Notes: generated from the sequence alone by a model not told the origin. Shown: positions 9,005 through 17,708, counted from the stretch's first letter. The stretch is 64,000 nucleotides of DNA from DYJE01 sp041660385 (GCA_041660385.1 JBAZWJ010000015.1:29161-93160), one strand, 5' to 3'. Numbers and translations: made by a program.

Positions 9005-9042
9005 AAAAAAGAAATGCCATTGCCCTAAGCCCCTTTGAATTT

Positions 9043-10581
9043 TTAGAGGCATTCCTTGATGGGAACAGGATTGGCTTTCATGTGCTCCAGCCGGTTGAGT
9101 CCATTGATATAGGCTTTGGCGCTGGCTGTGATGATGTCAAGATCAGAACCTCGACCCAGAGCCACAAGGCCATCTTCCTTCAAACGGACAGTCACTTCAC
9201 CCTGGGCGTCTGTGCCGTCGGTGAGGGCACTGATGGAAAATCGCATAAGGGTGGCTGATGTGCCTGTGAGTCGTGCAATGGCCCGGTAAGCCGCATCAAT
9301 GGGGCCGTTGCCTTTGCAGCTTTCTTCCGTGGATCGTCCGTTGATCAGAAGTTTCACGTGGGCCATGGGGTCCACTGTGGTTCCGCTTGCCACATGGAGG
9401 TAATCCAGTACGAAAAGGTCGCTGCATCGCAAAACGCCTTCGTTGACGATGGCTTCGAGGTCTTCGTCAGCAATGTCTTTTTTCCGGTCCGCAAGGTTTT
9501 TGAATTTCTCGAACACTTTCTGGAGTTCATCATCTGTGAGTCTGTATCCCATCTCGGTGAGGTAGGATCGTATAGCGTGCTTGCCCGAATGTTTTCCGAG
9601 AACCAGCTTGCTGCTGTGAAGCCCAATGGTTTCAGGACGGATGATCTCGTACGTCATGGGGTTTTTCAAAACACCGTCCTGATGTATCCCTGATTCATGG
9701 GCAAAAGCGTTGGCTCCCACGATGGCCTTGTTAGGCTGAACAAGAATACCCGTGATCATACTGACAAGGCGGCTGGTGGGAACGATTTTGGTTGTATCGA
9801 TCCGTGTGTCCAGCTTGAAAAGATCCTGCCTTGTTTTGAGGCTCATCACCACTTCTTCGAGAGATGTGTTGCCAGCCCGCTCGCCGATGCCGTTGATGGC
9901 CACTTCAGCCTGTCTTGCACCTGCGCGGATGGCAGATAACGTGTTGGACGTTGCAAGGCCAAGGTCGTTGTGGCAATGAACGCTTATGATGGCTTTTTCA
10001 ATGCCTTTTGTGTTTTTGATCACATAGGTCACGAGGTCCGCAAATTCTTCAGGAATGGCGTAGCCCACTGTGTCCGGGATGTTCAAGGTTCTTGCCCCTT
10101 CTTCAATGGCTGCTTCGAATACACGGCAGAGAAAATCACGGTCGGAACGGCTGGCGTCCATGGCACTGAACTCCACATCGTCGCAGAGACTTTTTGAAAG
10201 TCGTACGGCCTGTCGAGCAATTTCAAGGACCTCATCATGGCTTTTTTTCATCTGATATTTCAGATGAATATCCGACGTAGACACAAAAGTGTGAATGCGC
10301 GGGGATTTAGCTGATTTGATAGCCGCAGCACATGTTCTGATATCATCGGGAATAGCCCGTGCAAGACCGCAGACCGTTGAGTTCTGGATAAGATCTGCAA
10401 TTTGCCGCACTGCGTCAAAATCCCCCGGAGACGCAGCGGGGAAACCGGCTTCGATCACGTCCACGCCAAGTTCTTCAAGCTTGGATGCAATGCGAAGCTT
10501 TTCTGCGGTGTTCATGGTGGCCCCGGGAGACTGCTCGCCATCTCTCAAGGTTGTATCGAATATGATCACTCTATCTTCCAT
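9043..10581 (-). CDS. leuA: 2-isopropylmalate synthase
   Basis: Condenses acetyl-CoA with 2-oxoisovalerate, the committed step of leucine synthesis. The 512-residue length fits the long bacterial LeuA. The catalytic HMGL-like barrel begins with DTTLRDGEQSPGATM and includes the metal site HCHNDLGLATSN and NGIGERAGNTSLEEVVM. HESGIHQDGVLKNPMTYEI lies in the linker. The C-terminal LeuA dimer domain is the usual site of leucine feedback inhibition. GGAG sits seven bases before the ATG. It is the last gene of the minus-strand branched-chain operon, 140 bases after cimA. leuB, leuC and leuD are not in this window. Confidence 0.97.
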   Translation of the reverse strand: MEDRVIIFDTTLRDGEQSPGATMNTAEKLRIASKLEELGVDVIEAGFPAASPGDFDAVRQIADLIQNSTVCGLARAIPDDIRTCAAAIKSAKSPRIHTFVSTSDIHLKYQMKKSHDEVLEIARQAVRLSKSLCDDVEFSAMDASRSDRDFLCRVFEAAIEEGARTLNIPDTVGYAIPEEFADLVTYVIKNTKGIEKAIISVHCHNDLGLATSNTLSAIRAGARQAEVAINGIGERAGNTSLEEVVMSLKTRQDLFKLDTRIDTTKIVPTSRLVSMITGILVQPNKAIVGANAFAHESGIHQDGVLKNPMTYEIIRPETIGLHSSKLVLGKHSGKHAIRSYLTEMGYRLTDDELQKVFEKFKNLADRKKDIADEDLEAIVNEGVLRCSDLFVLDYLHVASGTTVDPMAHVKLLINGRSTEESCKGNGPIDAAYRAIARLTGTSATLMRFSISALTDGTDAQGEVTVRLKEDGLVALGRGSDLDIITASAKAYINGLNRLEHMKANPVPIKECL

Positions 10582-10668
10582 AAGTTACTCCATTATTTTG
10601 CTGTTTTGCTTTACAGTCTATCGTAGGCCGGGTAGAGAAACGGAACCCGACAAATAATCCGATCCTTC

Positions 10669-10696
10669 GTAGGGGCACGGCGCGCCGTGTCCCTAC
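10669..10696. repeat. 28-base near-perfect palindrome between cimA and leuA
   Basis: GTAGGGGCACGGCG is followed directly by its reverse complement with one change that would be G-U in RNA. It resembles dispersed GC-rich palindromes seen in many bacterial genomes (REP-like). No T tract follows on the minus strand, so it is not a standard terminator. Confidence 0.8.
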
Positions 10697-10721
10697 ATGC
10701 GCAGATGCGGGCCATGCCAAT

Positions 10722-12320
10722 TCATTCTTTTTGCTTTTTTTCCAAAGATTTGGCCAGCTTGTACTGGAAGCTGTCTTCCAGCGCCTGCCAGCTCGCTTCG
10801 ATGATGTCTTCGGAAACACCCACCGTGGTCCATGTATCTTCATCGTCTCTGGATTCGATGAGCACTCGGACTTTGGCTTCTGTGCCTTCACTTCCGTCGA
10901 TGACACGGACTTTGAAATCAACCAGATGCATATTGGCAATCTGATCGTAAAAATTGTGGAGCCCTTTCCGGATGGCGTTATCAAGTGCACTTACAGGGCC
11001 CGAACCTTCAGCCGCTGTTATTTCAGTTGTCCCGTCCACTTTGATTTTCACGATGGCGTGGGACGAACAGGGTCTTTCCTTATCCTTCTCTACAGTGACC
11101 CGGAACGCTTCCAATTCGAAACGTGGTTTATATTTGAGCCTGAACTTGTCCATAAGGATTTTGAGTGATCCATCGGCCACTTCGTACTGATAGCCGTCTT
11201 GCTCCAGAAGTTTCACTTCGGTCACAAAACGTCTTGTATCAAAATCGTCGATGTCCAGATCAATTCCCAGTTCTTTGGCTTTGTATTCGATGTTGCTTTT
11301 TCCCGATTGATCAGAAACAAGAACGCGCCGGACGTTTCCGACCAGATCAGGATCCATGTGTTCGTAAGCAATGGGGTTTTTGTTGATGGCGCTCACATGG
11401 ACGCCTGCCTTGTGGGTAAATGCGCTCCTGCCCACAAAAGGCCTTGATGCCAGAGGAACCATGTTGGATGTTTCGCTGACGAATCGAGACAGGCTTTTAA
11501 GTTTTTTCAGATTGATGTCGGTCATACAGCTGTCATTCAGTTTAAGGCACAAAATAGGGATGACCGATGTGAGATCCGTGTTTCCGCAACGTTCTCCGTA
11601 ACCGTTGATGGTTCCCTGAATCATGGAAATGCCGGATCTGTAAGCGGCAATGGCGTTGGCCACACCCATATTGCTGTCGTTATGTGCGTGAATGCCGTAT
11701 CTCATGTCTTTGAATCCCTGTTCCGAAAGAAAGGGAATAACCGTTTCTACGATTTCCGTAATCTCATGGGGCAAGGTTCCGCCGTTTGTATCACATAAAA
11801 CAAGGACGTCTGCTCCGCCTTTGGCAGCAGCCACAAGGGTTTTAAGCGCATATTCGGGGTTGTTCTTGTATCCGTCAAAAAAATGTTCAGCGTCGTAGAG
11901 TAGCTCCCTGCCATGTTTTTTGATGAAGGCCACGCTGTCTTCGATCATCTTGAGGTTTTCATCAAGTGTGTTTTCCATGATCTCGATCACATGGAGGTCC
12001 CAGGTTTTTCCGAAGAGGGTTATAACCGGGGCATCGCATTCGATAAGAGCAATGAGATTGGCATCCTGTTCAGGTGGAATGTCCTGTCTTCGTGTAGCAC
12101 CAAAAGCCGTTATCTTGGTTTGTTTCAGAGGGACACTCTTGATCTGTTTGAAAAACTCCATGGCAGCGGGGCTTGCTCCGGGCCAGCCGCATTCGATGTA
12201 ATGAATGCCAATAGTGTCAAGTTTCTGGGCGATTTTAATTTTGTCGTCAAGGGTGAAGTTGATGTTCTCGCCCTGGCTCCCGTCTCTTAGCGTGGTATCG
12301 AACAACTGGGTGCTATGCAT
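10722..12320 (-). CDS. cimA: (R)-citramalate synthase
   Basis: Makes citramalate from pyruvate and acetyl-CoA, opening the threonine-independent route to 2-oxobutyrate and isoleucine. 532 residues from this start. It belongs to the LeuA-like CimA family with QLFDTTLRDGSQGENINFTL at the N-terminus, YGIHAHNDSNMGVANAI for metal binding, NGYGERCGNTDLTSVIPIL, and FTHKAGVHVSAINKNPIAYE. A C-terminal LeuA-type regulatory domain follows. A GTG start nine codons upstream is possible, but GGAG at 12331-12334 is correctly spaced for ATG 12320. The gene lies between ilvC and leuA. A terminator-like hairpin ends directly before its ribosome site, so its expression may be lower than that of ilvC. Confidence 0.94.
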   Translation of the reverse strand: MHSTQLFDTTLRDGSQGENINFTLDDKIKIAQKLDTIGIHYIECGWPGASPAAMEFFKQIKSVPLKQTKITAFGATRRQDIPPEQDANLIALIECDAPVITLFGKTWDLHVIEIMENTLDENLKMIEDSVAFIKKHGRELLYDAEHFFDGYKNNPEYALKTLVAAAKGGADVLVLCDTNGGTLPHEITEIVETVIPFLSEQGFKDMRYGIHAHNDSNMGVANAIAAYRSGISMIQGTINGYGERCGNTDLTSVIPILCLKLNDSCMTDINLKKLKSLSRFVSETSNMVPLASRPFVGRSAFTHKAGVHVSAINKNPIAYEHMDPDLVGNVRRVLVSDQSGKSNIEYKAKELGIDLDIDDFDTRRFVTEVKLLEQDGYQYEVADGSLKILMDKFRLKYKPRFELEAFRVTVEKDKERPCSSHAIVKIKVDGTTEITAAEGSGPVSALDNAIRKGLHNFYDQIANMHLVDFKVRVIDGSEGTEAKVRVLIESRDDEDTWTTVGVSEDIIEASWQALEDSFQYKLAKSLEKKQKE

Positions 12321-12335
12321 GACTTGCTTACTCCA

Positions 12336-12389
12336 TAAAAAAAACACTGCCTGAAATCCTAATTAATCAAGATAAAACAGGCAGTGTTT
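12336..12389 (-). terminator. intra-operonic terminator hairpin between ilvC and cimA
   Basis: On the minus strand a perfect 12-bp stem (12378-12389 with 12342-12353, AAACACTGCCTG and its complement) encloses a 24-base AT-rich loop. Its 3' arm runs into eight T (12344-12337). The T tract touches the cimA ribosome site. No leader peptide is seen before it, so partial read-through is more likely than ribosome-mediated attenuation. Confidence 0.75.
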
Positions 12390-12417
12390 ACATCAAACGT
12401 ATGATGCTAAAAAACGA

Positions 12418-13467
12418 TTAGCGGTTTTTGGGTCTCAAAGCCCTGACCGCAGCGCCTGCTTTCCACATTTCGGAATTTTTAATGGCATCCAGCTCTTTTT
12501 TCAGAACAACATCCCTATAGTCGGGAGCGCTTGCGGCTTTCAAGACGATTTCCGTCTCTTTGCCTGTTTTTACGCTGTCGTAAAGCTGTTCAAAAACAGG
12601 AGCCACCGCATCTCTGAAGCGGGGGGCCCAGTCCAGAGCGCCGCGCTGGGCTGTGATGCTGCAATTGGAAAACATCCAGTCCATGCCGTTCTGGTCAACA
12701 AGACGGATCAGGCTCTGTGTGAGTTCTTCAACGGTTTCGTTGAACGCTTCGCTGGGGCTGTGGCCGTTTTTGCGAAGGATGTTGTACTGAGCTTCCATGG
12801 TGCCTGCAAGGCAGCCCATGAGAACGCCGCGTTCGCCTGTTAGGTCGCTGTATACTTCACGTTCGAAGGTGGTTTCGAAAAGGTAGCCTGAACCGATGGC
12901 GATACCGAGGGCAAGGGCTCTGTCTTTTGCCCGTCCTGTGAAATCCTGGAATACGGCGAAACTAGAGTTGATACCCTCACCATTCAAGAAATTGTCACGT
13001 ACGCTGCGGCCTGAACCTTTGGGAGCCACAAGGGTCACGTCAATGTTTGTCGGCGGGATGATTTTGGTCTGTTCCTTGTAAACAATGGAGAAACCATGGG
13101 AAAAATGAAGAGCATTCCCTTCGTCCAGGTTAGCTTTGACTGTGTCCCAAGTTGCTGTCTGACCAGCATCTGAAAGAAGGACCATAATGATGGTACCCCG
13201 TTTCGTTGCTTCGGCAATGGGGAAAAGGGTTTCGCCAGGAACGAATCCGTCAGCAATGGCTTTGTCCCAGAATGCGTCGCCTTCAAGCTGTCCGATGATG
13301 ACAGGAAATCCATTATCCCTCAGGTTTAAAGCCTGGGCAGGACCCTGCACGCCATAACCTAAAATTGCAATTGTTTCGTTCTTCAGAATTTCTTTAGCTT
13401 TTGAAAGGGGAAACTCGTTGGAAATGATCACTTCTTCCTGAGTTCCGCCAAAGTCGATTAGTGCCAC
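12418..13467 (-). CDS. ilvC: ketol-acid reductoisomerase
   Basis: NADPH-dependent rearrangement and reduction of acetolactate or acetohydroxybutyrate, shared by valine, leucine and isoleucine synthesis. 349 residues. The Rossmann motif reads ILGYGVQGPAQALNLRDNG; LVAPKGSGRSVR follows, and the all-helical domain has the acidic metal-binding stretch EREVYSDLTGERGVLMG. The QNGMDWMFSNCSITAQRGAL segment marks the variant common in Bacteroidetes and some Desulfobacterota rather than the long enterobacterial type. The start is GTG at 13467, preceded by AAGGAG. It lies between ilvH and cimA in one operon. A hairpin with a T tract follows the stop. Confidence 0.97.
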   Translation of the reverse strand: MALIDFGGTQEEVIISNEFPLSKAKEILKNETIAILGYGVQGPAQALNLRDNGFPVIIGQLEGDAFWDKAIADGFVPGETLFPIAEATKRGTIIMVLLSDAGQTATWDTVKANLDEGNALHFSHGFSIVYKEQTKIIPPTNIDVTLVAPKGSGRSVRDNFLNGEGINSSFAVFQDFTGRAKDRALALGIAIGSGYLFETTFEREVYSDLTGERGVLMGCLAGTMEAQYNILRKNGHSPSEAFNETVEELTQSLIRLVDQNGMDWMFSNCSITAQRGALDWAPRFRDAVAPVFEQLYDSVKTGKETEIVLKAASAPDYRDVVLKKELDAIKNSEMWKAGAAVRALRPKNR

Positions 13468-13536
13468 TTTTCACTCCTTTGATGGTAATGGTGTAATAAA
13501 AACCGAAATATATTATTAATTAAATCATCTATATTA

Positions 13537-14022
13537 TCAGTTGCCTCTGTATAATGCAATACTCCCCGTTTTGACAATCTCTTTTATGCCCATGGGGGTC
13601 AAAAGTTTGATAAACGCATCCAGCTTGTCACCCTTGGCCGTTGCCTGGATGATGTAACTGTCCGAGGCGACATCCACGATTTTATATCTAAAAATATTCA
13701 CGATTCTTAAGATTTCTTCTCGGTTGTCGCTTTTGGCGTTAACCTTGATCAGCGCCAGTTCCCTCTGAATGAAGTTGGAACCGGTGAGATCCTGGACTGT
13801 GATTACGTTGATCAGTTTGTGCAGCTGTTTTTTGATCTGCTCCATGATCTCTTCGTCGGCAACGGTTACCATGGTTACCCGTGACACGGCTGCTTCGTTG
13901 GTTGGAGCCACACTCAGGCTTTCGATGTTGTAGCCCCTGCCGGAGAAAAGACCGGCGATTCGTGAAAGTACTCCCGGCTCGTTGTCAACCAGGATGGACA
14001 GTATATGTTTTTTTTCGCTCAT
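13537..14022 (-). CDS. ilvH: acetolactate synthase small (regulatory) subunit
   Basis: 161-residue regulatory subunit that raises activity of the IlvB catalytic subunit and confers valine feedback inhibition. The N-terminal ACT domain reads HILSILVDNEPGVLSRIAGL, FSGRGYNIESLSVAPT and VSRVTMVT. The C-terminal domain contains FRYKIVDVASDSYIIQATA and ends near GIKEIVKTGSIALYRG. It starts 24 bases after ilvB with an AAGGAA ribosome site, and ilvC follows about 70 bases later, consistent with one transcript. Some genomes call this gene ilvN; the length fits the ilvH type. Confidence 0.96.
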   Translation of the reverse strand: MSEKKHILSILVDNEPGVLSRIAGLFSGRGYNIESLSVAPTNEAAVSRVTMVTVADEEIMEQIKKQLHKLINVITVQDLTGSNFIQRELALIKVNAKSDNREEILRIVNIFRYKIVDVASDSYIIQATAKGDKLDAFIKLLTPMGIKEIVKTGSIALYRGN

Positions 14023-14046
14023 CGTTCGTTTCCTTTTTATCCTCGA

Positions 14047-15748
14047 TTAAACAAGAAGCATGTCCGTGATGGCTTTGCCAGCGGGAACCATGGGATAAAC
14101 ATTCTCTTCACGTTCGGTCACAAACTCCATGATTACGGTTTTTGGAGAGGCGAGCCCTTCCTTTAAAACCTTTTCAACCTCGTCCGGTCTTGTGGCTCTG
14201 AGGCCAAGGGCGCCAAAGGCTTCGGCCAGCTTCACGAAGTCCGGGTTGTGGTCAAGGGTGGTGGAAGCGTACCTTTTTTTGTAAAAAAGCTCCTGCCACT
14301 GGCGAACCATGCCCAGATAACGATTGTTTAGAATGATGATTTTTACCGGAAGGCCATACTGAACAGCTGTTGCCATTTCCTGGATGTTCATCTGGATGCT
14401 TCCGTCACCGGCGATATCCGCAACGATTTTGTCCGGGCACGCTACCTGAGCCCCGATGGCTGCGGGAAGGCCGAAACCCATGCAGCCGAGACCGCCAGAG
14501 GTGATGAAGTGGTTCGGCTTGTCAAAATGGTAGTACTGGGCCGCCCACATCTGGTTCTGACCTACTTCGGTGGTGATGATCGCTTCGCCTTTTGTCAGTT
14601 CAAAAAACTTGTCGATAACGTACTGGGGCTTGATGGCATCACTCTGTTCGAAGGCCAAGGGTTTGGTGCTTTTCCATTCTTCAATCTGGTTTATCCATGC
14701 GTCTCTTTCGTGGCAGAGATCATCGATATTCTCATTGTCGATCAGGCTGTTCAGTTCTTCAAGGGCCATTCGGCAATCACCTACAATGGGAACGGAAACA
14801 GGGATGTTTTTGTGAATCGACGTGGGGTCGATGTCGATCTGAATGATGGTGGCATTTTTGGCGAACACGTCTGTTTTGCCCGTTACCCTGTCGTCAAATC
14901 TTACACCAATGGCGATCATGAGATCACAGGTGCTTGTGGCCATGTTGGCTCTGTAAGTTCCATGCATTCCCAACATTCCCAGCCATAAGGGGTCGGTTCC
15001 AGGAAAAGCGCCGAGGCCCATGAGGGACGAGGTGACAGGAATCCGTGTTTTCCGGGCAAACTCGGTCAATGCTTCTGATGCACCGGAAAGAATTGCACCG
15101 CCGCCCGAGAAGATCATGGGTTTACGGGCTTTTTTAATGAGACTTACAACCTTCTGAACCTGTTTGATGTTGGGCTTGTAGGTGGGCTTGTAAGACTTTA
15201 TTTCTATCTTACTGCCCACCGAGGGTTTCTCGTAAGTCGTGATCAAGTTTGATACATCTTTGGGGATGTCCACGAGAACAGGTCCGGGTCTTCCGCTTCT
15301 TGCAATGTAAAACGCTTCCCGTAAGATAGGGGCAAGACGGTGGATGTCTTTTACCAGGTAATTGTGTTTGGTGCAGGGCCGTGTGATACCCACGATGTCC
15401 ACTTCCTGGAATGCGTCGTTGCCGATGAGGTGGCTGGATACCTGCCCGGTGATGATAACCATGGGAATGGAGTCCATGTATGCCGAAGCAATACCGGTTA
15501 CCGTGTTTGTTGCGCCCGGTCCTGATGTCACAAGGCACACGCCTGTTTTATTGGCGGCCCGTGCGTATCCGTCAGCAGCGTGAACAGCGCCCTGTTCGTG
15601 GCGAACGAGAATGNNNNNNNNNNCTGATTTCCGTCCGGTCAAGGGCGTCATAGATATCGAGAACGGCGCCACCGGGATAACCGAAGATGGTGTCAACGCC
15701 TTCTTCTTCAAAAACTTTCATCAGGATCTGAGCACCTGTGAGTTTCAT
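14047..15748 (-). CDS. ilvB: acetolactate synthase large (catalytic) subunit, interrupted by an assembly gap
   Basis: TPP- and FAD-dependent enzyme joining two pyruvates (or pyruvate and 2-oxobutyrate), first common step of valine and isoleucine synthesis. The true start is ATG at 15748 (MKLTGAQILMKVFEEEG), preceded by GGAAGGA. The N-terminal part reads IFGYPGGAVLDIYDAL and then hits 10 N (15614-15623), after which ILVRHEQGAVHAADGYARA continues in a frame offset by one. Removing the N run leaves 1692 bases, exactly 564 codons, so the real gap should be a multiple of three, perhaps 0 or 3 bases. The TPP motif GDGSIQMNIQEMATAVQYGL is present near the C-terminus. I regard the gene as intact. Confidence 0.94.
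15614..15623. other. assembly gap (10 N) inside ilvB
   Basis: Ten N placed in a conserved part of ilvB. The flanking frames disagree by one base if ten is taken literally, so the number is a placeholder. Confidence 0.98.
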
Positions 15749-15879
15749 AATGTGTTCCTTCCAAATTAATTTATCAAGATTCCGCGCTGGATATTTTCAA
15801 CGGTTATAGTGAAAACCAGAAAGACCTTTTGCATCACTCCACCGCAAAACCACTAATCAGCTAATCCGATTAAAACTTC

Positions 15880-17520
15880 CTATTTTACAATGGCGCCTTC
15901 GCTGGCCGATGATACCAGTTTCGAATAACGGGCCATGTACCCTTTGGTAATTTTTGGAGCCGGTTTTTTCCAGTCCTTGAGTCTGTTCTTAATCTCATCG
16001 TCCGACAACTCCAGGGTAATGGATTTAGCCGGGATATCAATGGAGATGATGTCACCTTCTTTGACTATGGCAATAGGGCCTCCATGGGCCGCTTCCGGTG
16101 AAATATGTCCGATTGCAGCACCCTTTGTTCCGCCGGAAAATCTGCCATCCGTCAAAAGGGCCACCGAATCGTCAAGCTTCATACCTACGATGGCCGATGT
16201 GGGGCTCAGCATTTCACGCATTCCCGGTCCACCCATGGGACCTTCGTAACGGATCACTATCACGTCTCCTTTTAGGATGCCGTTGCCCATGATCACCTTT
16301 GACGCTTCTTCTTCCGAATTGAAAACACGGGCAGGCCCTTTGTGTCTGAGCATGCTTTCAAGAACGGCAGACTGTTTGACCACGCATCCTTCAGGGGCCA
16401 GGTTTCCGAAAAGGACAGCGAGTCCGCCTTCTTTATGATACGGCGAGTGGAAAGGCCGGATCACATCTTCGTTTAAGACAGTGCTGTGTGCAATATTCTC
16501 TTTTACTGAACGCCCGGTGACTGTAATGCAGTCGCTGTTGATTCGGCCCTGTTCATCAAGAACTTTAAGAACAGCCTGGATTCCGCCTGCCGCGTTCAGA
16601 TCTTCAATATGATCTCGGCCTCCGGGTGATAGAGAACAGAGGTGCGGAATGATTTTACTGATCTCGTTGATCAGGCTGAGGTCGATGGTTACGCCTGCTT
16701 CGTAAGCGATGGCTTTTAAATGAAGCACCGTATTGGTTGAACAGCCAAGGGCCATGTCCACGGCAAGGGCGTTTCTGAATGATTTTTCCGTCATGATCAT
16801 CGACGGTCTGATATCGTTTTTTAGAAGTTCCAGAATCTTCATGCCTGCTTCTTNNNNNNNNNNCGTTCCGTTTCCTGGAAGTCCCATTCCTATGGCTTCT
16901 GTCAGGCAGTTCATGGAATTGGCTGTGAACATGCCGGAACAGGACCCGCAAGTGGGACAGGCCGCATCTTCAATAGCGTGGAGTTCGGCTTCGGTCATTT
17001 TATTTGAAAGCACAGCTCCCACAGATTCGAACACGGTGATCAAATCCACTTTTTTTGATGCGTTCGTGGGATGCCGACCGGCCAGCATGGGACCACCACT
17101 TATGAAAATCGTGGGGATGTCCAGCCTTGCCGCAGCCATGAGCATGCCCGGAACAATTTTGTCGCAGTTGGGAATCATCACCAGAGCATCCAGTGCATGG
17201 GCTGTGGCCACCACTTCAACGCAGTCAGCAATCAGTTCACGACTTCCTAAGGAATAGCTCATTCCCGTGTGGTTCATGGCGATTCCGTCGCATACGCCGA
17301 TGATGCCGAACTCAATGGGTGTTCCACCTGCCATATAGATTCCGGCTTTGACAGCTTCTGCAAGCTTGTTCAGATGAACATGCCCAGGAATAATGGTGTT
17401 GGCGGAGTTGGCGATACCGATCAGTGGTCTTTCGATCTCAGTGTCGGTGTAGCCCATGGCTTTGAACAGCGAACGGTGGGGGGCTCTTTCGATCCCTTTC
17501 TTCACTTGATGACTCTTCAT
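15880..17520 (-). CDS. ilvD: dihydroxy-acid dehydratase, interrupted by an assembly gap
   Basis: Fe-S enzyme removing water from dihydroxy-acids to give the 2-oxo acid precursors of valine and isoleucine. The conserved NCDKIVPGMLMAAARLDIP and CPTCGSCSGMFTANSMNC carry cluster cysteines, and the end has TDGRFSGGTKGAAIGHISPEA. Ten N (16854-16863) fall after LPGNGT. Relatives have about 13 residues between that motif and EAGMKILELL, whereas only about four are represented, so roughly 25-30 bases seem missing. The start is taken as ATG 17520 because GGAG nine bases upstream fits; ATG 17535 is the alternative. First structural gene of the operon, directly behind an attenuator hairpin. Confidence 0.95.
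   Translation of the reverse strand: MKSHQVKKGIERAPHRSLFKAMGYTDTEIERPLIGIANSANTIIPGHVHLNKLAEAVKAGIYMAGGTPIEFGIIGVCDGIAMNHTGMSYSLGSRELIADCVEVVATAHALDALVMIPNCDKIVPGMLMAAARLDIPTIFISGGPMLAGRHPTNASKKVDLITVFESVGAVLSNKMTEAELHAIEDAACPTCGSCSGMFTANSMNCLTEAIGMGLPGNGTXXXXEAGMKILELLKNDIRPSMIMTEKSFRNALAVDMALGCSTNTVLHLKAIAYEAGVTIDLSLINEISKIIPHLCSLSPGGRDHIEDLNAAGGIQAVLKVLDEQGRINSDCITVTGRSVKENIAHSTVLNEDVIRPFHSPYHKEGGLAVLFGNLAPEGCVVKQSAVLESMLRHKGPARVFNSEEEASKVIMGNGILKGDVIVIRYEGPMGGPGMREMLSPTSAIVGMKLDDSVALLTDGRFSGGTKGAAIGHISPEAAHGGPIAIVKEGDIISIDIPAKSITLELSDDEIKNRLKDWKKPAPKITKGYMARYSKLVSSASEGAIVK
16854..16863. other. assembly gap (10 N) inside ilvD
   Basis: Ten N in the conserved GNGT-to-EAGM region of ilvD. 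The frame is kept by chance, but the family alignment suggests a longer missing stretch. Confidence 0.98.
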
Positions 17521-17535
17521 CTTTGCTTTCTCCAT

Positions 17536-17575
17536 TAAAAAAGCCGTTATCAGTTTTCGGCTGATAACGGCTTTT
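17536..17575 (-). terminator. ilv attenuator terminator hairpin
   Basis: On the minus strand the 5' arm (17573-17561, AAGCCGTTATCAG) pairs with the 3' arm (17553-17541, CTGATAACGGCTT) around a 7-base loop, followed by a T-rich tract that ends against the ilvD start region. Thirteen base pairs without mismatch. It is the terminator half of a switch with the antiterminator strand at 17601-17614. Confidence 0.9.
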
Positions 17576-17600
17576 TATTTTGAAACTATTGGGTTATGTC

Positions 17601-17614
17601 AAGCCATTATCAAC
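17601..17614 (-). promoter_or_regulatory. antiterminator strand of the ilv attenuator
   Basis: The segment GTTGATAATGGCTT on the minus strand imitates the 3' arm of the downstream terminator and can pair with its 5' arm (17573-17560) over 14 positions, two of them G-U. It begins one base after the leader-peptide stop codon. A ribosome reaching that stop would cover it and let the terminator form, while a ribosome stalled in the leader would leave it free. Confidence 0.75.
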
Positions 17615-17615
17615 C

Positions 17616-17708
17616 TCATCCAAGTAGGATGATACCCAGGACAGGGACAGAACCTGTCAGGGAAATCAGGACGACGACGATGCTGAGGATGGCTGCGAAA
17701 CAGTTCAT
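17616..17708 (-). CDS. ilv operon leader peptide (attenuation)
   Basis: 30-codon open frame ending in TGA. It opens MNCFAAILSIVVVLISL and closes with VPVLGIILLG. Sixteen of the 30 residues are Ile, Leu or Val, including runs IVVVLI and IILL. An AAGG ribosome site lies about eight bases before ATG 17708. The composition, the position between a promoter and a terminator hairpin, and the antiterminator strand starting just after the stop are the marks of the leader peptides known from enterobacterial ilv and leu operons. Stalling at branched-chain codons under starvation should favour read-through into ilvD. This is a prediction from sequence, but internally consistent. Confidence 0.85.
   Translation of the reverse strand: MNCFAAILSIVVVLISLTGSVPVLGIILLG

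Larger units (their letters stand above)
8645..9005. mobile_element. ~360 bp inverted-repeat-bounded element (IVS-like relic)
   Basis: Two arms, 8645-8712 and 8944-9004, are inverted copies. The inner 40 bases (8673-8712 against 8944-8983) are identical. The outer parts are runs of a heptamer, GAACATC, with four units in the left arm and three in the right. Between the arms (8713-8943) lies the decayed end of a four-helix-bundle gene on the minus strand. The element sits between two convergent genes. A gene of this family between terminal inverted repeats resembles the intervening sequences of some 23S rRNA genes. Mobility is inferred only from the architecture; no target-site duplication was identified. 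Confidence 0.5.

Noticed and set aside
8645..9005. CRISPR array
   Set aside because: Units are seven bases long and contiguous, with no spacers of constant length, and no cas genes are near.
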